Source: Climacteris rufus (taxonomy: Eukaryota > Chordata > Aves > Passeriformes > Climacteridae). Taken from it: 64,000 nucleotides of DNA. The notes under the pieces were generated by a model that saw nothing but the letters and a program-made list of their open reading frames with translations, did not search any database and was not told the DNA's origin. Both the position numbers and the translations under genes were made by a program. Numbering within the stretch: position 1 is the first letter of the stretch; each line of letters begins with the position of its first letter. Below, in pieces: positions 10,073 through 22,432 of this stretch. The stretch lies in assembly GCA_013398175.1 (NCBI GenBank), contig VZRZ01006452.1, positions 35,189 to 99,188 on the forward strand, given 5' to 3'.

Positions 10073-13000
10073 GTGAGCGTGCCCCGCGGCCGCGGGCTTT
10101 CCCCCGCCCCGGCCCCGCTGAGCGCTTGCCCCGCATTGTGTCTCCCCCTCCTCAGCCTCTTCATCCTCTCCAACGAGACCGTCAACATCTGGAGCCACCT
10201 GCTCGGCTTCCTGCTCTTCTTCACGCTGGGCATCTACGACCTGACGGCCGTGCTGCCGGCGGCCGGCGCCTCCCGGGAGGACTTCGTCATCTGCTCCGTC
10301 TGCCTTTTCTGCTTCCAGGTAGGCGCCGGCTCCGGGGCAGGGTTAAATCCCCTCCCGCCGTGCCACACGGGCTCGGCTCTCTCCGGGGACACCGCGCTCT
10401 GAACGGCATCGCTCGTCACGGTAAAGGTCGCTGTGGTAGGGTCGGGTTTGGCCTGGAATAAGCTGAACACGGCTGGCAGAGTCAGTGGTAAACAAGTGCA
10501 TTGTCCAGGCTGTGCCTCAGAGCTGCAGCAGCTTGAGAGGTGCCTGACGTGGATCCCAGACAGCACCGGGTGCTGCTGGAAAGGGCCGAGCACGGTAGAT
10601 CAGCCAGGGCCTGATGGTCAGGAAGGGCAGGAGGGCTGGGGCCCTGACTTCTGACCTGCTCTGAGCAAGAGCTGCTGTGTCAGATAAATCTGTTTCCACA
10701 GCAGACTTCACGTGTGTCTCCACGGGGCCACTGAAGCCCCTGTGAAGAAAACTGTCCTTGCAAGAGCATGGAGAGTTAAAGGGCACTGTTTGTGTTCTCT
10801 GCAGGGTACAGGATGCCTCCGTATAGCCACAAGAGGGAAAAACTCCCTGCTGGCTGGGAAAGCATTGCTCTAGTGCTCCTCCCTGCTCTTGTAGAAGGTC
10901 ACAGAGAACCAGACCTTTCTCAGGGAAAAAATTTTAAGCCAGCCTAGGAGCAAACAAGCAGCCTGTGCATGAGAGTTAAATTCCTCAGTAAAAGCACATA
11001 GTGGGTGCTGGGCAGTCAGGGCAGATTTGGGCTTTGACTTCTGCCTGTGGCAGTTTGGCACAGCAGAATTCATCATCCCCCTGTACGGGTGCAGATGTGT
11101 CTCCCTGGAGCACTGTCTGCTCACTTGGCCTCACCAGCCCACTTTTCTTACCTCTGCAACTGGTTATCATGTTTTGCAGAGTTTCCTGCTCCTTCTCCCA
11201 CCTGCCAGAGCAGCTGCACGGGTTGCTGGCAGGGATCACAAGTGCCTGCACCAAGCTGCACTGCACAGCGTGTCATGGGCCCGGCGCCCGCTCCAGCTGC
11301 AGAGCTGAAGCTTGCTGTGCTCCCTGTTCATTTGTGAGGAATTAACCCTCCTCCTCTGCACCTCTGTGCAGGTCTGTATGCTTTGCTCAGTAGGATATCA
11401 CCTGTTCTGCTGTCACCGCTCGGAGAAGACCAGCCGGCGATGGATGGCACTGGATTACGCGGGAATTTCCATCGGGATCCTGGGCTGCTACGTGTCAGGC
11501 GTGTTCTATGCCTTCTACTGCAGTAATGTGAGTCAGGAGCACGTGTCCACGCAGGGCTTAGTTCTGTGCTCTCACTGTACTTTCCTTGCTCTAGGAAGAG
11601 GGTTCAACACAGGTGTCCAAAAGGAACAGGAGTGGGGAGACAGGGATGGGAAGTGGAACACATCCCTCTGGCCCCAGCAGAACTGAGCTGGCTGAAGAGA
11701 CAGGCAAATGCAGTTTTCCTTTCCAACTGTCGATTGCACAAACCCTAAGAAAATATTTAAATTTCTCTCAAGGCAGGGAAACTTTACAGGTCCTGCCTGT
11801 ATCCAGTGCCTGAGGCTGATCGTGGGATGTGTCCTGTCACAGCATTGCCCATGAGGTAGCTGCCATGAGGCAGAAACAACCTTGTTTTCTTTTCATCTAA
11901 TAGAGGATGAGAAAAATGAGTTCCCTTCCGAGGCCTGACATGGATGTGGCTGTCTGGGAGCTGAAGTGGGCTGGTGAGGCTCAGGTGCATTGAAAACGTT
12001 TGATGCGTTTGGAGTAAAGATGTGGTGCCAGGTGCCCCTGAGCAATAGAGACCCTTCCCCTCAGTGCCAGCTGACAAACACAGGGCCCTGCACTCAGACC
12101 CACCGCTGCTGCTCGCAGCAGGGACAGATCTGAGGTACCACAGTGTTCAGCCGGTGGAACTTCCTGCCCAGAGTTCCCTTTTCCACATGATAAGAAATGC
12201 ACAAAGTTGCCTGTTTCTTTTTCCCCTCAGTACTGGCGCCAGGTGTATTTGATCACTGTGCTGGCCATGATCCTGGCAGTGTTTTTCGCTCAGATCCACC
12301 CCAGTTACCTCACACAGCAGTGGCACAGGCTGCGCTCCATCATCTTCTGCTCTGTGTCTGGCTATGGAATCATTCCCACCATCCACTGGGTCTGGCTCAA
12401 TGGCGGCATCGGTGCATCCATTGTACAGGTAAAAGAAAAAGGAAATAAGATTCTCTTTTGCTTTTCACTTGCCCTCTTCCTTGAGTCCTCTTACACTTGG
12501 GGAAACAATGGGGAAACAGCAGGAGTTAAAATTCCTTTAACCACAGAATTCTTTTGGTCGATGTGATCCCAATGGGAACACTTAGAAATGTGTTGAGAGG
12601 GGGTAGATAGGTTGGAAAGCTTCAGTCTGCTGTGCTGCCTTGAACCTGCATGGTGAGAAGGAAAGCTGGATCCAGGTGTGTCCGTGCCTGGGGACAGAGC
12701 AGCCTGTGTGGGAATGGGAAGGAGCCTGTCAGGCTGCATGAGTGCTCTAGGCTGGCTGCCTCCACAGCTCCACAGGGCAACCAGGAGACACTGATGGGAT
12801 AATTATTTGCTTCCTCTTCTGTTCCCTAGGTTGGCAGCAGAAATCAGCGTTTGCCTGCTCAGGCCTCTGTCTCTTACACAATCCTCCCCTCACAGCTCTT
12901 TAATGTCTCTATTTTCCTGTTCATTTCACCACTTGGAATTATGCAGTGAAAGCAGCAGCCCAGTTCAGCTGCAGGCAGTCCAGTGTGCCCCAGTATGAAC

Positions 13001-14361
13001 CCCCCTGAGATCGCTGCCATTACCCAAGGACACCTGATGGTGGCTGAAGGAAACATTTCCTTTTCATTGTGAGCAGAAACTGCACATGCCTAGGCTGACA
13101 CAGCCCTCCACATGGATGGAGGGCTGTTCCCTGAGGTGAGGGCTCACTCAGCCTGGTCCAGAGCTGCTGTGAAATGTGGCAGAGCACCATTGGGAAATAC
13201 ATGTCGCCTTTACACAGGGCATTTCACGCTGGTCTTCTAAAAATCAGATCAATAGCAGTTGTCCTGCCACATCTCCCTTTGGCTTCCCCTGGGAGAGCAG
13301 AATTGTGTCTCTGGTACACGTTTTGTTTCCGTACTTCAGAAAAATGCCCCACTTTTGGTAATAAAACTTTCTGCTAAGAAAAACAAAACACACCTGGTGA
13401 CTGAGTTGGTGGTTATTGACCATCCAGAGCGAGCAGTCCTGGGGTCCCTGGTGCAGGAGCTGCAATCCCAACATAAGTGGGATGTGCAAGGCAGTCTCCC
13501 TCACCCTGGCTGTTCTGTGTAGGGCCAGGATAGTGGCAGGTGCCCTTTCACTGACAGATGCCATGTCTGCTGCAGGCAGCACAGGAACACTGAGTAGCCT
13601 GTCTAGAAGCAGAGATGTTGGAATAAAACAGGTCTCTTTTCACTCAGGCTTTCCCAGAGCTTGGCATCTGCTTTTCTGTTGGATTTGTCCATAGCTAACA
13701 TAGGCAGGAAAGGAAAGGTTCAGCGTTGTCGTGCCTTTTCCATTTTTATCTTGAGGTATACCTTTTATCTCTTTTTTTTTTTTTTCTGTTTTTGCCTTCT
13801 AACAGAATAGGAGAGCTTCCTTTTCTTTTGCAGGAGTTTGCTCCGCGGGTAGTTGTCATGTACTTCATCGCTGCTGTAGCTTTTCTCTTCTATATTTCCA
13901 AAGTTCCAGAAAGATACTTCCCAGGTAGGAAATTCTCTTCTGGCTGGATTTTTTTTTTCTGCAGTTAAGCTTCGTGCAGTGTCACAGTCCTTGCTGTGGG
14001 TCCTGAACCTCCTGGGAGAGAACAAGCTGACTGTGTTCCCAGTGTTTTCCCATATGGAGTAAAACGATGGGAAGAGGCAGACAACTTGCACTGAGTTCGT
14101 TAAAGAACTTTCCCTGCCACCCCTCAAGTGCAGGGTGTCGCGGAGCTCTGCAGGAGGCTGATTGCTAACGCATCGCTGGGGCAGAACTGAACAGCTGAAC
14201 CCTTGTTCTCCCCCACAGGCCAGCTGAACTACCTCGGCTCGAGCCACCAGCTGTGGCACATCCTGGCAGTGGTGATGCTGTACTGGTGGCACCAGTCCAC
14301 GGTGTACATCATGCAGTACCGGCACAGCAAGCCCTGCCCCGAGTACGGCGCCGACCCGTGA
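9888..14361 (+). CDS. PAQR3: PAQR3, progestin and adipoQ receptor family member 3 (complete coding gene)
   Basis: Six coding exons (9888-10072, 10156-10318, 11372-11527, 12231-12428, 13834-13924, 14219-14361) join in frame into 311 residues, the same length as the human protein. All borders are GT-AG. PAQR3, also called RKTG, is known as a seven-pass Golgi membrane protein that binds Raf kinase and lowers Ras-to-ERK signalling. The sequence reads MHQKLLRSAHYIELGSYQYW at the N terminus, a PAQR signature ETVNIWSHLLGF at about 69-80, and hydrophobic segments near 74-91, 104-124, 141-163, 170-190, 200-220, 238-257 and 275-292. His76, His274 and His278 match the family's metal-site histidines. The C terminus ends in EYGADP, unlike the human VSHL ending. 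The start is the only ATG that gives the conserved N terminus. The gene faces BMP2K tail-to-tail. Confidence 0.97.
10156..10318 (+). CDS. PAQR3: PAQR3 coding exon 2
   Basis: Begins after CCTCCTCAG and completes Ser62. It carries the ETVNIWSHLLGF signature and the first membrane segment, and ends at Gln116 before GTAGGC. Intron 2 (10319-11371) holds no recognisable element. Confidence 0.96.
11372..11527 (+). CDS. PAQR3: PAQR3 coding exon 3
   Basis: Fifty-two whole codons (residues 117-168), from VCMLCSVGYHLF to FYAFYCSN, between CTGTGCAG and GTGAGT. It covers the end of membrane segment 2 and segment 3. Intron 3 (11528-12230) is unremarkable. Confidence 0.96.
12231..12428 (+). CDS. PAQR3: PAQR3 coding exon 4
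   Basis: Sixty-six whole codons (residues 169-234), starting YWRQVYLITVLAMI and ending GGIGASIVQ before GTAAAA. It carries membrane segments 4 and 5. Intron 4 (12429-13833) has no feature apart from a T-rich tract near 13770. Confidence 0.96.
13834..13924 (+). CDS. PAQR3: PAQR3 coding exon 5
   Basis: Begins EFAPRVVVMY after TTTTGCAG and ends in the first base of Gly265 (FPG) before GTAGGA. It carries membrane segment 6. Confidence 0.96.
14219..14361 (+). CDS. PAQR3: PAQR3 coding exon 6 with stop
   Basis: Begins after CCCCCACAG and encodes residues 265-311. It contains SSHQLWHILAVVML, the two C-terminal metal-site histidines and membrane segment 7. TGA is at 14359-14361. Confidence 0.96.
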
Positions 14362-14483
14362 GCCAAGGTAGGGCTGTTCCACCCTCGGGGACAGGATACT
14401 CCAGCTATAGCCTTCAGTAGCCCTGGCCTTAACCTCAGGTCGCTTCCCCAAAGCAGGTGCTGACCGGTGCAATGCTCCATGTG

Positions 14484-14489
14484 AATAAA
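14484..14489 (+). terminator. PAQR3: proximal polyadenylation signal AATAAA
   Basis: AATAAA lies 123 bases after the PAQR3 stop. It sits inside the candidate UTR intron 14368-14761, so cleavage here and that splice would exclude each other. Confidence 0.45.
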
Positions 14490-16520
14490 AAGCCGGGAAG
14501 TGCTGCTGCATTGGGTGAGGCTCTGTAGAGCTGCTGGGCCCTTGAACAGTTTTAGAGCAGGCTGGACTAAGCCCTGCCAGATCCTTCCAGCTCTGTCACA
14601 ATAGTCTCAAACCATCATTAGTCCTTGTCCTTAAGTAGCCTTTTTCTCAGGCTTTTGTCAGGTTTTCAGTCTACTAAGCGTTGATCTGGATTTTGTGGCA
14701 ATCGGGGGAGTTGCTTGTACACATACATAGTGAGTTACCTTGTTTCCCTTCTCTGTTTCAGAGGCAGCACGAGGGGATTTCTGACTCTAAGGGTCAGGAC
14801 CTCACCTGATGAGCTCTGCTGTGAAGTACTGAGGCAGTTCCTTTCCTGACTCCTGGACTGTTACCCCCTTGCTGGGACAAAGTGTTACCACAAGCTCTGA
14901 TAAACCCAACAGCATTGCCTGGGATCTGAGAGGCGTCTCCTTCTCACCAGTTCCTGCTCTGCAGTCAGATACCAAACTGGTCTTCCTGAAGTGGGACAGC
15001 AGGAAGCCGGGCTAACTTGGCATGCAGATCCCAGCAGGATGTTGTGTTACCCAGCTCAGCCAAGGGTACTCAGGCCTGGACACGAGGTTTGCAGGTGTTG
15101 TGCACCATTAGGAGAATACTCCTGACAGCGTGCCTGTAAAACCGGGCCAACTGTGGGACCTGTACCTGGATCTCAGCCACAGCCCTGTGGGCACTGCATC
15201 CTTTAGCCTTCGCCTGGAAGATGTGCTCAGTGTTGGCACAGGAATGTATAAACTGGAATTCAGTGGATTTGTGTCCTGCTCTGGACAAGCTCTTTCCCTT
15301 TCCCTGGGAGGATAAGATCACACGACATCCAGCACAGCGAAATCACTGCAGTTCTTAAAAACTGCCTCCCCCACTATGGGCAGTGCCAGTGCTCAAAGAA
15401 ATTTCTCTAGATCTCTTGAGAAATCTGGAGTCAGTATTCCAAAATATTCCAGGAATAGCACTAAACCTGTGTGTCCACGTTTGTTGCTGTTTTGCAATAG
15501 TGAACCTGCTGGGGATGCAAGTCCCTGACCTTTGGCCTTTCCCCGTGTGAAGGGTTATACTGTACTCGCAGACACTGCTATCCAAAAGGACTTGCTGCCA
15601 TAATCCTGCCAGAGTGAAAAGGCTGGCTGGAGTTTCAGGATCTGCTGTGGAATCATCTCTTAGAAAATGAATACTAGGGAGCCATGAAATGCACAGGTTA
15701 CTGGGTAGCTGTAGCTCAGCACAATTTAGCTTCAGGGCTGCCAGTCTTCCAAACAGCACGGAAATCCATTGGACTTTTGGGTTAGAGGCAACCCTGCTGT
15801 CAGGACTGATCCGAAGCAGCTATGTTCTTGGGGGGAGGGCTTTCCTGTACTCTGATGGGAGAGGCTGGCTCTGTGCAGTGACCTCCTCAGGGCAGGCAGG
15901 CTCTGTTGGTCCCCCCAAGGCTGCTTCTCCCTGGGCTAACAAGCCCTGCTCCTCAGCCTTTCTGGTCACTGTGCCAAGGACACGTGGAGTGGTGGTGGAA
16001 GCTGATGGACAGGCATCTGAACTCCTCAGGCATGGAGAAGGCAGGGTATGAACTCCTCCTGAGGTGCTGGGCAGGGATGGTGTCTCTTCAGGTCAGAGGG
16101 TGGTTTTGGTGCTTCTCTGTTGTTTTAACTCTGGAAGTAAGTATTGGCAAGAACTGACTCTGTATTAACGATTCAGCTCCTGGAGCTTTAAGCCTTTCAG
16201 TGTAAACACTGATTTTTTTATGACTTCTTTTTTAACTTGACAACCAAGCAAGTTTCAAGTGCACTAATTACTACTACTGAAGCCTGACAAGGAACTGGCA
16301 AGTATAAAAGTCTGTTTCCAGTGTTATGTGTACAGTAATACCTGAAGAATGTGTCTCTGCTCTGAAATAATACTGACTTTCGCATTCGCTAAGTGTATTT
16401 TTTTAATGGAAACTCTAGCAGTTTTCACCAGGTAAGAAAACTGATTGCCAAGCTGTGCATTTTTATTACCCTCACAATTTATCAATTTATGCATGATGGT
16501 CTTTTATGTACATACCTGTA

Positions 16521-16526
16521 AATAAA
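16521..16526 (+). terminator. PAQR3: distal polyadenylation signal AATAAA
   Basis: AATAAA is followed within 20-40 bases by T/G-rich sequence. I take it as the likely end of the long PAQR3 transcript. Confidence 0.5.
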
Positions 16527-16545
16527 TTCCAGTTCATTGGCTGTT

Positions 16546-19500
16546 TCCTTGGGGTAACATCATGCCTGCATCCCATACAGTGAAACAAGAGATGGGAATG
16601 GCTCAGCTGTGGAGCTTGTGCCACATCCCACATCTGTGGCTTACACAGACAGTTTAGGGGGAACATCTCTAGATGAAATTGCTGATGGACTCAGCTTTGC
16701 AGCCTACTACCACTGTTCTTTATTAACAGAGTCCTGTTGCTGCTTTCTCTGTTCTTGTCCATTTCTGTTCTTGCTTCAGCTCACCCAAGAGTAAAATCAA
16801 TACAAGGAGCATTCAAGAAACGTGCTCTAGTAAACAACTGCAGCAAGGGACTCACACCACATTATAGTTCTGTGTAGAAATGCTAAGCTAAGTCCATGGC
16901 AGTGGCACGGGGAACCATACACAACCTTTCTGCAGGAAGGTTTTAAGGAGTAACACTGAAGCTAAGGAATTCAAACAAGCACACGATCCACAGGTTTTTA
17001 ACCAGGTGCACAAAGCAAGATGATTAGGCAGCAAATATAACTGTTTAAAACACTTGGAGAGTCACAGGTGCCTACAGCCACAAAATCATTCCGCAACAGC
17101 ACTGCTTAGAATGAGTAAATCAAAGCCTACACGTGAATACTTCACAATGTAGTGGTGAAAGAGACCTGCAAAGGCACTGTTACCAGGTTTTTTTATTTAA
17201 CAACTCCAAGGATTTTTTGACGTACATCAGCTTCACAAAAAAGTTAAAAGGTCTTGCTTTAGTAGTACACAAAAAAGCTTTAGTAGTACACAAAAAAGAA
17301 ACTTGAAGTCTAACAAGAAATGGAAGTGTAGTTCAGGAAAGTGCACTTAAAAGCTGAATGCCAGCAATTTTAAAATAGTTTTAATGCTCTTTAGTACTAG
17401 GTCATGCCTCAGTCACAACTTTAAGCCATCTCCTCGACTTCATCTCAAAATAAGCACTATGGAGCAGTAACACAGCAGCCACCCTTGGTGCTGAACTCAT
17501 ATTCACTTCAGTCATGGACACGATTGTGGCTGCTGGGTTACCAAAACCACAGCAACTCCAAGGGGTACATGATGTGTGCGAGCATGTGTATATTTTATAT
17601 ATACTTTTCATATATAAAAATACACAATAAAGTATAAAAAACTCCAGATAAACTCTTATTCTCACAGTAGCAAATATATCAACTTGTTTTCACAGTACTT
17701 GGTTTTACTAACTGGGACACCCAGAATGATTAGAAGCTTCTTCCTCCAATGCTAGTGCTCACAGGGCCCCCCCCTACACACACAGGGCAGCCAAAGTATT
17801 AATTATATTACTTACACAGCTCGAGGATCTTTGAGTCCACAGACAAACACAACCACCTGGTTTTTCTTTCCAAGACCACAAGCACTAAAGCGCTTCTTAG
17901 TACCTTGGGACAGAGTCTCTCCAGCAGCTGATCCTAGAAGACCTGTGCTTCAGTCCTTCAGGCATGCTGAAGGAAAAGCTGTAAAAATCCATTTGGCTGG
18001 ATGGCAAGTGCCTCACGTTGCTCTCTTGCTGTCTCAGGCAGTAACATGTACACACCTACTGCAGCAAGGGCTTTCCTGATTTCAGGTAAGGTCACCCTGC
18101 ACTCTGTGGAGAACACACACCCTGAAAAAAGGCAAAGCATATTGCATTCCCTGACAGTCCCACATTTCACCTCCTTTCAACAGTGGCTGAAAGTACCCCC
18201 AAACTTGGGTTTAGTGGTGTACGAACAACATATATCACGCAAACTCAGCTTAGCGGGGCACACCAATCTCACATCAATCACAAGAGAGGATAAAATAACT
18301 AACTCTAGAGACAAAAGTTACATTTATGCAAAAACCTGTTTGATAGCTCAAGTATGAAGAGCCAGCTTTGTTAAGGCCATTAGGAAGCAAACATGGGCCA
18401 TAACTCATGCACAAGAGGTGCTGTGCCAGCTTTAGAGTCACTGGGGTGTAGAGTTTGCCTTTGCCTCATCTCTCAGTTTGTGCACAACCTCACTTCAGCT
18501 TTTCTGTGCTGCAACATAACCATGTGCAGACCCTCTGCCAAAACCACCTGCAGCACTCCTCAGCCTGGAGTCTCAGGATAAACCAACAAGAGGTGAACAC
18601 ACTTCCTTCTGTTTTTGTTTACCTGAACACTTCTGCCCATACCGGCTCTGCTGCTGCCTCCTTCCTGTGTCCAACAGCCACCACCTCTCCTCCCTGGCCC
18701 TGGAGCCAAACCCCAATGCCATGGGCATTGTTAACCCTTCCCTGCATTGCTTTCCCACTGGGAAGGCAGCAGCAGTGTGGCTTTGGTGAGGATCAGCCAC
18801 GTTCAGGACCATGGTTTTAGTCTCTGCTGTTTTACTCTCGTTTTGTCTGCACCCCGCTGCGCCCACCTGTCATCTCACTCGCTTCCAAGAGCTCTTCAGG
18901 CAGCTGACAGCTCTGAAGGAAACTGAGCAAGGCAGCTTGTAAGCATGTGCAGAGAAGAATAAAAGAAAGAAAAAAAGAAACAGACAGTTAACCTGAGTAT
19001 CAGAAAATGCTACAAACATTGGCATGTGCTTCTTACAGTCTTTGGCACCAAACAGGTGAGAAGAGCAGTAATAAAGTCTAGGAAATTCCTGTTTTGAAAC
19101 ATTTCTAATCACAATCTCCTAAGAGCTTAACTTTTAAGCCTGGAAAAGGCACACTGAACCAGGCACTTCTGGAATATTCCACTCGCACCCTGTGAGGAAT
19201 GAAACTGAGCAAGTTGCAGGTAGTGATGGTGTACAGATGAGCTACTTTCAGATTCCAAGGCTAAGGGAAACAATCCTAGATAAATCCTCGGGTGCATTTT
19301 ATCAAAGTGACCCCAAAAGAGTCAAGTGATTTTTTTTTTTTTTCCAATCTGTTTTCTGTGAATATTGTAAGGGATCCAATCACTCCCCTCACAAATCTCA
19401 GGATCACAGATCTCCTGTATATCCAGCAGGAGGTTTTGGGGGAAAACAAAGCACAACCCTGAATATTTCACTTCACCAGAGGGGACATGAGGACACCCAA

Positions 19501-20999
19501 CCACAGTGATGTCCTCCATGTACATACACCCAACTACCTACTCCTCAGCATTCAGTGGAGCAGGATATAAAGGTGAGGCAAGCCAAGGAATGACCTCCTT
19601 CCATGTCCCCATGAGGACAGCCGTGGAAACCAGGCAGACAGGCCAGGCTGTCCAGAGGGACAGTGGCTCTGCAGACAGTGTCTGTAGCTCAGGACAAGCT
19701 GTGAGGCAGCAGAGCCCTCCCACCTACACACAGCACCAGCTTCTACACCACAGCAATGAAACCCTGTGCTCAGCAGTGCTCACACCTCCTCCTGTCCCTC
19801 GTGTCTCCGAGGTCCTGGGCAGCAGGACAGGGCTCCTGCCCGTAAGGCTCCGTGGGGTGAAATGCAGCTCAGTGGTCCAGCAGCCACCAGCTCCTGCTGG
19901 AACACAGCCAGGGCAGGGAAGCTTCTCCAAAGCTCAGTGCATTTTGCAAAACCTAAACGAGCATTAGGTTACAGTCATTTCGTTGTTGTAAATAACACAA
20001 CAGGTTTGAGAGAATACACATTTTCTTTGCAATAAAAATCCAAGAGGAAAACAAACACAAATCCCAATCTGTAATCAAATCAATCCAATGGCTGCACCTC
20101 AGAGCCAACTATGCAAGTCATCTGAAACACTCCATATGTGCCCAAGGACAGCCCCTCTTCCAGTGTGCTGAGGAGTCTCCCAAGTGCTGCAAATTCCGTC
20201 CATCTCCCTGCTGGCTCACTCCCCTACATTCAGGATTCTCACAGATCAGTATATTATCTGTATCTTTAGTTTTGACTCTACATTTCCAGTTTGCTGTTTT
20301 ACATTAATGGCACTTACTATAAAAAATAATTAAAAATCGACCATTTAGGCACACAAAAAGATACTCTGCCTTTCATCTCTGCAGCTGCATAGATGTCTCC
20401 CAGGTCCCAAGTCATAGCTGTGCTCTGGAATTTTGGGCCACAGCCTCCTGAGCATGTGGCTGCTTTATTTTTATGATTAATAAAGGTAGTTTTTGCCTAG
20501 AAAGCAAAGACTTGACTATTTCCAGCACATAATCTGGATATTAGTAGGTCTTGGTTCTTAGGTCTGCCGAGACACGAAGAAGAACCGCAGTTCATTGGCC
20601 TCCTGTACACATGGAAAACATTTTCCATGTGCTCCCTGCCTCTTCCCCTCCACCTGGGCTCATTGCAGAGGGCTGGAAAGGCAACACCAAAGTGCAGAAT
20701 GACAGTATGTCCCAGGACCCCAAGTCAGTGACAGCGATTCACACCCAATTCATCGTTTCATTCCGGGAGCCATCTGCTGTAAGAAAATGACGCTCCTGAT
20801 TTGTTTCTCTTTTTCTCAAAAAAATACCAATCAGAATTAGCCATCATTGAAACTCCGCTGTGCAAGCAGGCCACGCCCTCCTCAACCTGAACAAGCTGTA
20901 CAACCCAGGTGCCTGGCATTTCAACCACATAAATGACTCCACTAAAATCTTTATTAAGGGACTTGGAGAGGTGGAGTGCGGGGGAACCCACTGGAGCCT
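16546..20999 (-). other. BMP2K: gap between gene ends, mostly inferred BMP2K 3' UTR
   Basis: No coding exon is seen. On the minus strand AATAAA appears at 20955-20950 (45 bases past the BMP2K stop), near 20464, at 17197-17192 and at 16724-16719. The long BMP2K 3' UTR could therefore stretch to about 17.2 or 16.7 kb. A 21-bp tandem duplication is at 17256-17297. Reading frames here are short and have no recognisable domains. Confidence 0.4.
17256..17297. repeat. 21-bp perfect tandem duplication
   Basis: GCTTTAGTAGTACACAAAAAA occurs twice back to back without a mismatch, close to a minus-strand AATAAA. It lies within the inferred BMP2K 3' UTR. Confidence 0.85.
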
Positions 21000-22432
21000 T
21001 TACTGCTTGGAAGGAAACGGAGCTGCTCCAAAGGGATCCAACTCCAGCGCCTGCTGCGGCTGGCTCTGCGTGCTCTGCACAACCAGCTCTGTGAAGGGCA
21101 CTGCACCAAAGTCATCTGTTTTCAGCCCATCCCCTCCGTGAACAGCCCCATGCAGGGAGCTCTGTCTGGGCCTGCCAGCCACCACCAAGGCGCCGTGGTC
21201 CCCGCAGCTGTCCCCGAGCCCCTGGTGCTGGGCGTGGCGCATCAGCTCCGGCGGGTGGAAGGGTTTGGCTCCGAAAGGATCCAGCAGACTCTCGTCCGTC
21301 TGCAGGGGGTTGGGTCGATCCTTGCTGTCAGTCAAGGCCACGCTGATGTTCTCCTTGGAGTCCGAGATGGTCAGGAACTCGTTGCTGCTCTGGGAGTCCC
21401 TGCGCCCCGCCTTCCTGTGGCGGCGGGCGCGCTCCGGGGTGCGGTAGCTGGGTTTCAGCCCCTTCTTCGTGGTGGTGGGGGTGCCGTGGTGCCGCTTCCC
21501 GTTGTTCTTGGACACCTCCTGCTTCATGCGCCTCTGGCGGGAAGACAGTTTCTGCAGGCTTCGCTGCTGCTTCACCTTCTGCTGCTGCTGCTGGCTCCCC
21601 GTGATCTCCTCGAAAGGAACCAGCCCAAACAGGTCCTCCCTACTCCCAGAAGACTTGGGGAGAAGGGACGGCTGAAACGGGGCGCAGCCAAAGATATCCA
21701 CGCTCCGTGGGGCGGTGGGGGAGAGCAGAGGCTCCATTCCTGACACTTGCCCATCTTGCTGGGGCACTTTTTTGCTGAAGGGGGCTTTTGTGAAAACATC
21801 AAAGTCATCCTGCTCCTGGCACAGGCTGGGAAAAGCCACTTGAGAAGAAGCATCTTTGTCCATTTTCTCTCTTGCCTGAGGCTGCAGAGTGAAAAAGGGC
21901 ACAGCCCCAAAGACATCGAATTCTTGGCCAGAGTTGCTCACGCTGCTTGGCACCTCAGGCGAGGACATGTGCATTGAACTGGGTTCTTTGATTTCACCGC
22001 TGCCCACAGCATCTCTGAACTGAGTGCTCAGGAGCCCTTCCACACATTTTTGCTTGGCACGGTCAGAATCAGAGTCGGAGCTCTGCTTCTCTTCCTCCTC
22101 CTCCTCCACCTCTTCCTCAGAATCCATGAGGAGAGGTCGGTGGCCTAAATTCTCCAGTTCTGTATCATTGTCATCGTTGAAGTCTCCGTTCTCTCCATGC
22201 AAGATTTCTTCATCCTCCTGTTCTTCTTCTTCCTCACTGCTCTTGGGAGAAGGAGGATCAGATTCAAAATCACTCTCTGACTCCTCACCACCTTTTGTCA
22301 TGTGTCCCTCTGCACTTTTCCTCCCTGGCCGGGGATCTCTAAATGCCTGGCTCAGTTTTCCAGCCTTTGTTGGGGTCCCTAAGTTACTTCCTTGATTGCT
22401 GGCTGAGTTATCAACTTGTTTTCCGGGGGAAC
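21000..22432 (-). CDS. BMP2K: BMP2K exon 16 (last coding exon)
   Basis: A large exon of 476 codons plus stop (TAA at 21002-21000), after the acceptor TTTGGACCTGCAG. It holds the acidic region ESESDFESDPPSPKSSEEEE, a Gln-rich and basic stretch (GSQQQQQKVKQQRSLQKLSS), the conserved NEFLTISDSKENISVAL, and seven of the DxFGxxPF-type motifs. Codons in the basic part are GC-rich. Confidence 0.97.

Larger units (their letters stand above)
9600..10450 (+). promoter_or_regulatory. PAQR3: PAQR3 CpG-island promoter
   Basis: A strongly GC- and CpG-rich region covers the 5' UTR, exon 1, the 83-bp intron 1 and exon 2. I see no clear TATA box, as expected for a housekeeping-type promoter. Just upstream of the coding start is a short-period CCCCATCCCAGCCCCGGT-like tract (9765-9845). 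The transcription start cannot be fixed from sequence. Confidence 0.75.
14362..16545 (+). other. PAQR3: PAQR3 3' UTR (extent inferred)
   Basis: Non-coding sequence after the stop. AATAAA occurs at 14484-14489 (proximal) and 16521-16526 (distal, followed by TTGGCTGTTTCCTTGGGG, a plausible GU-rich downstream element). A strong splice donor and acceptor pair (14368 and 14761) may remove a UTR intron. The extent needs transcript data. Confidence 0.55.

Noticed and set aside
9315..10136. 273-aa minus-strand reading frame across the PAQR3 promoter
   Set aside because: It is the reverse of a minisatellite and CpG island, with Pro/Gly/Arg/Ser bias and no domain, and it overlaps PAQR3 exon 1.
13806..13833. 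Alternative upstream acceptor for PAQR3 exon 5 (CTAACAG at 13805)
   Set aside because: Using it would add 28 bases and break the frame. The acceptor at 13833 restores the conserved FAPR sequence.
20976..21743. 255-aa + strand reading frame
   Set aside because: It lies exactly antisense to BMP2K exon 16, whose minus frame matches a known protein. The + frame is a shadow of GC-rich codons.
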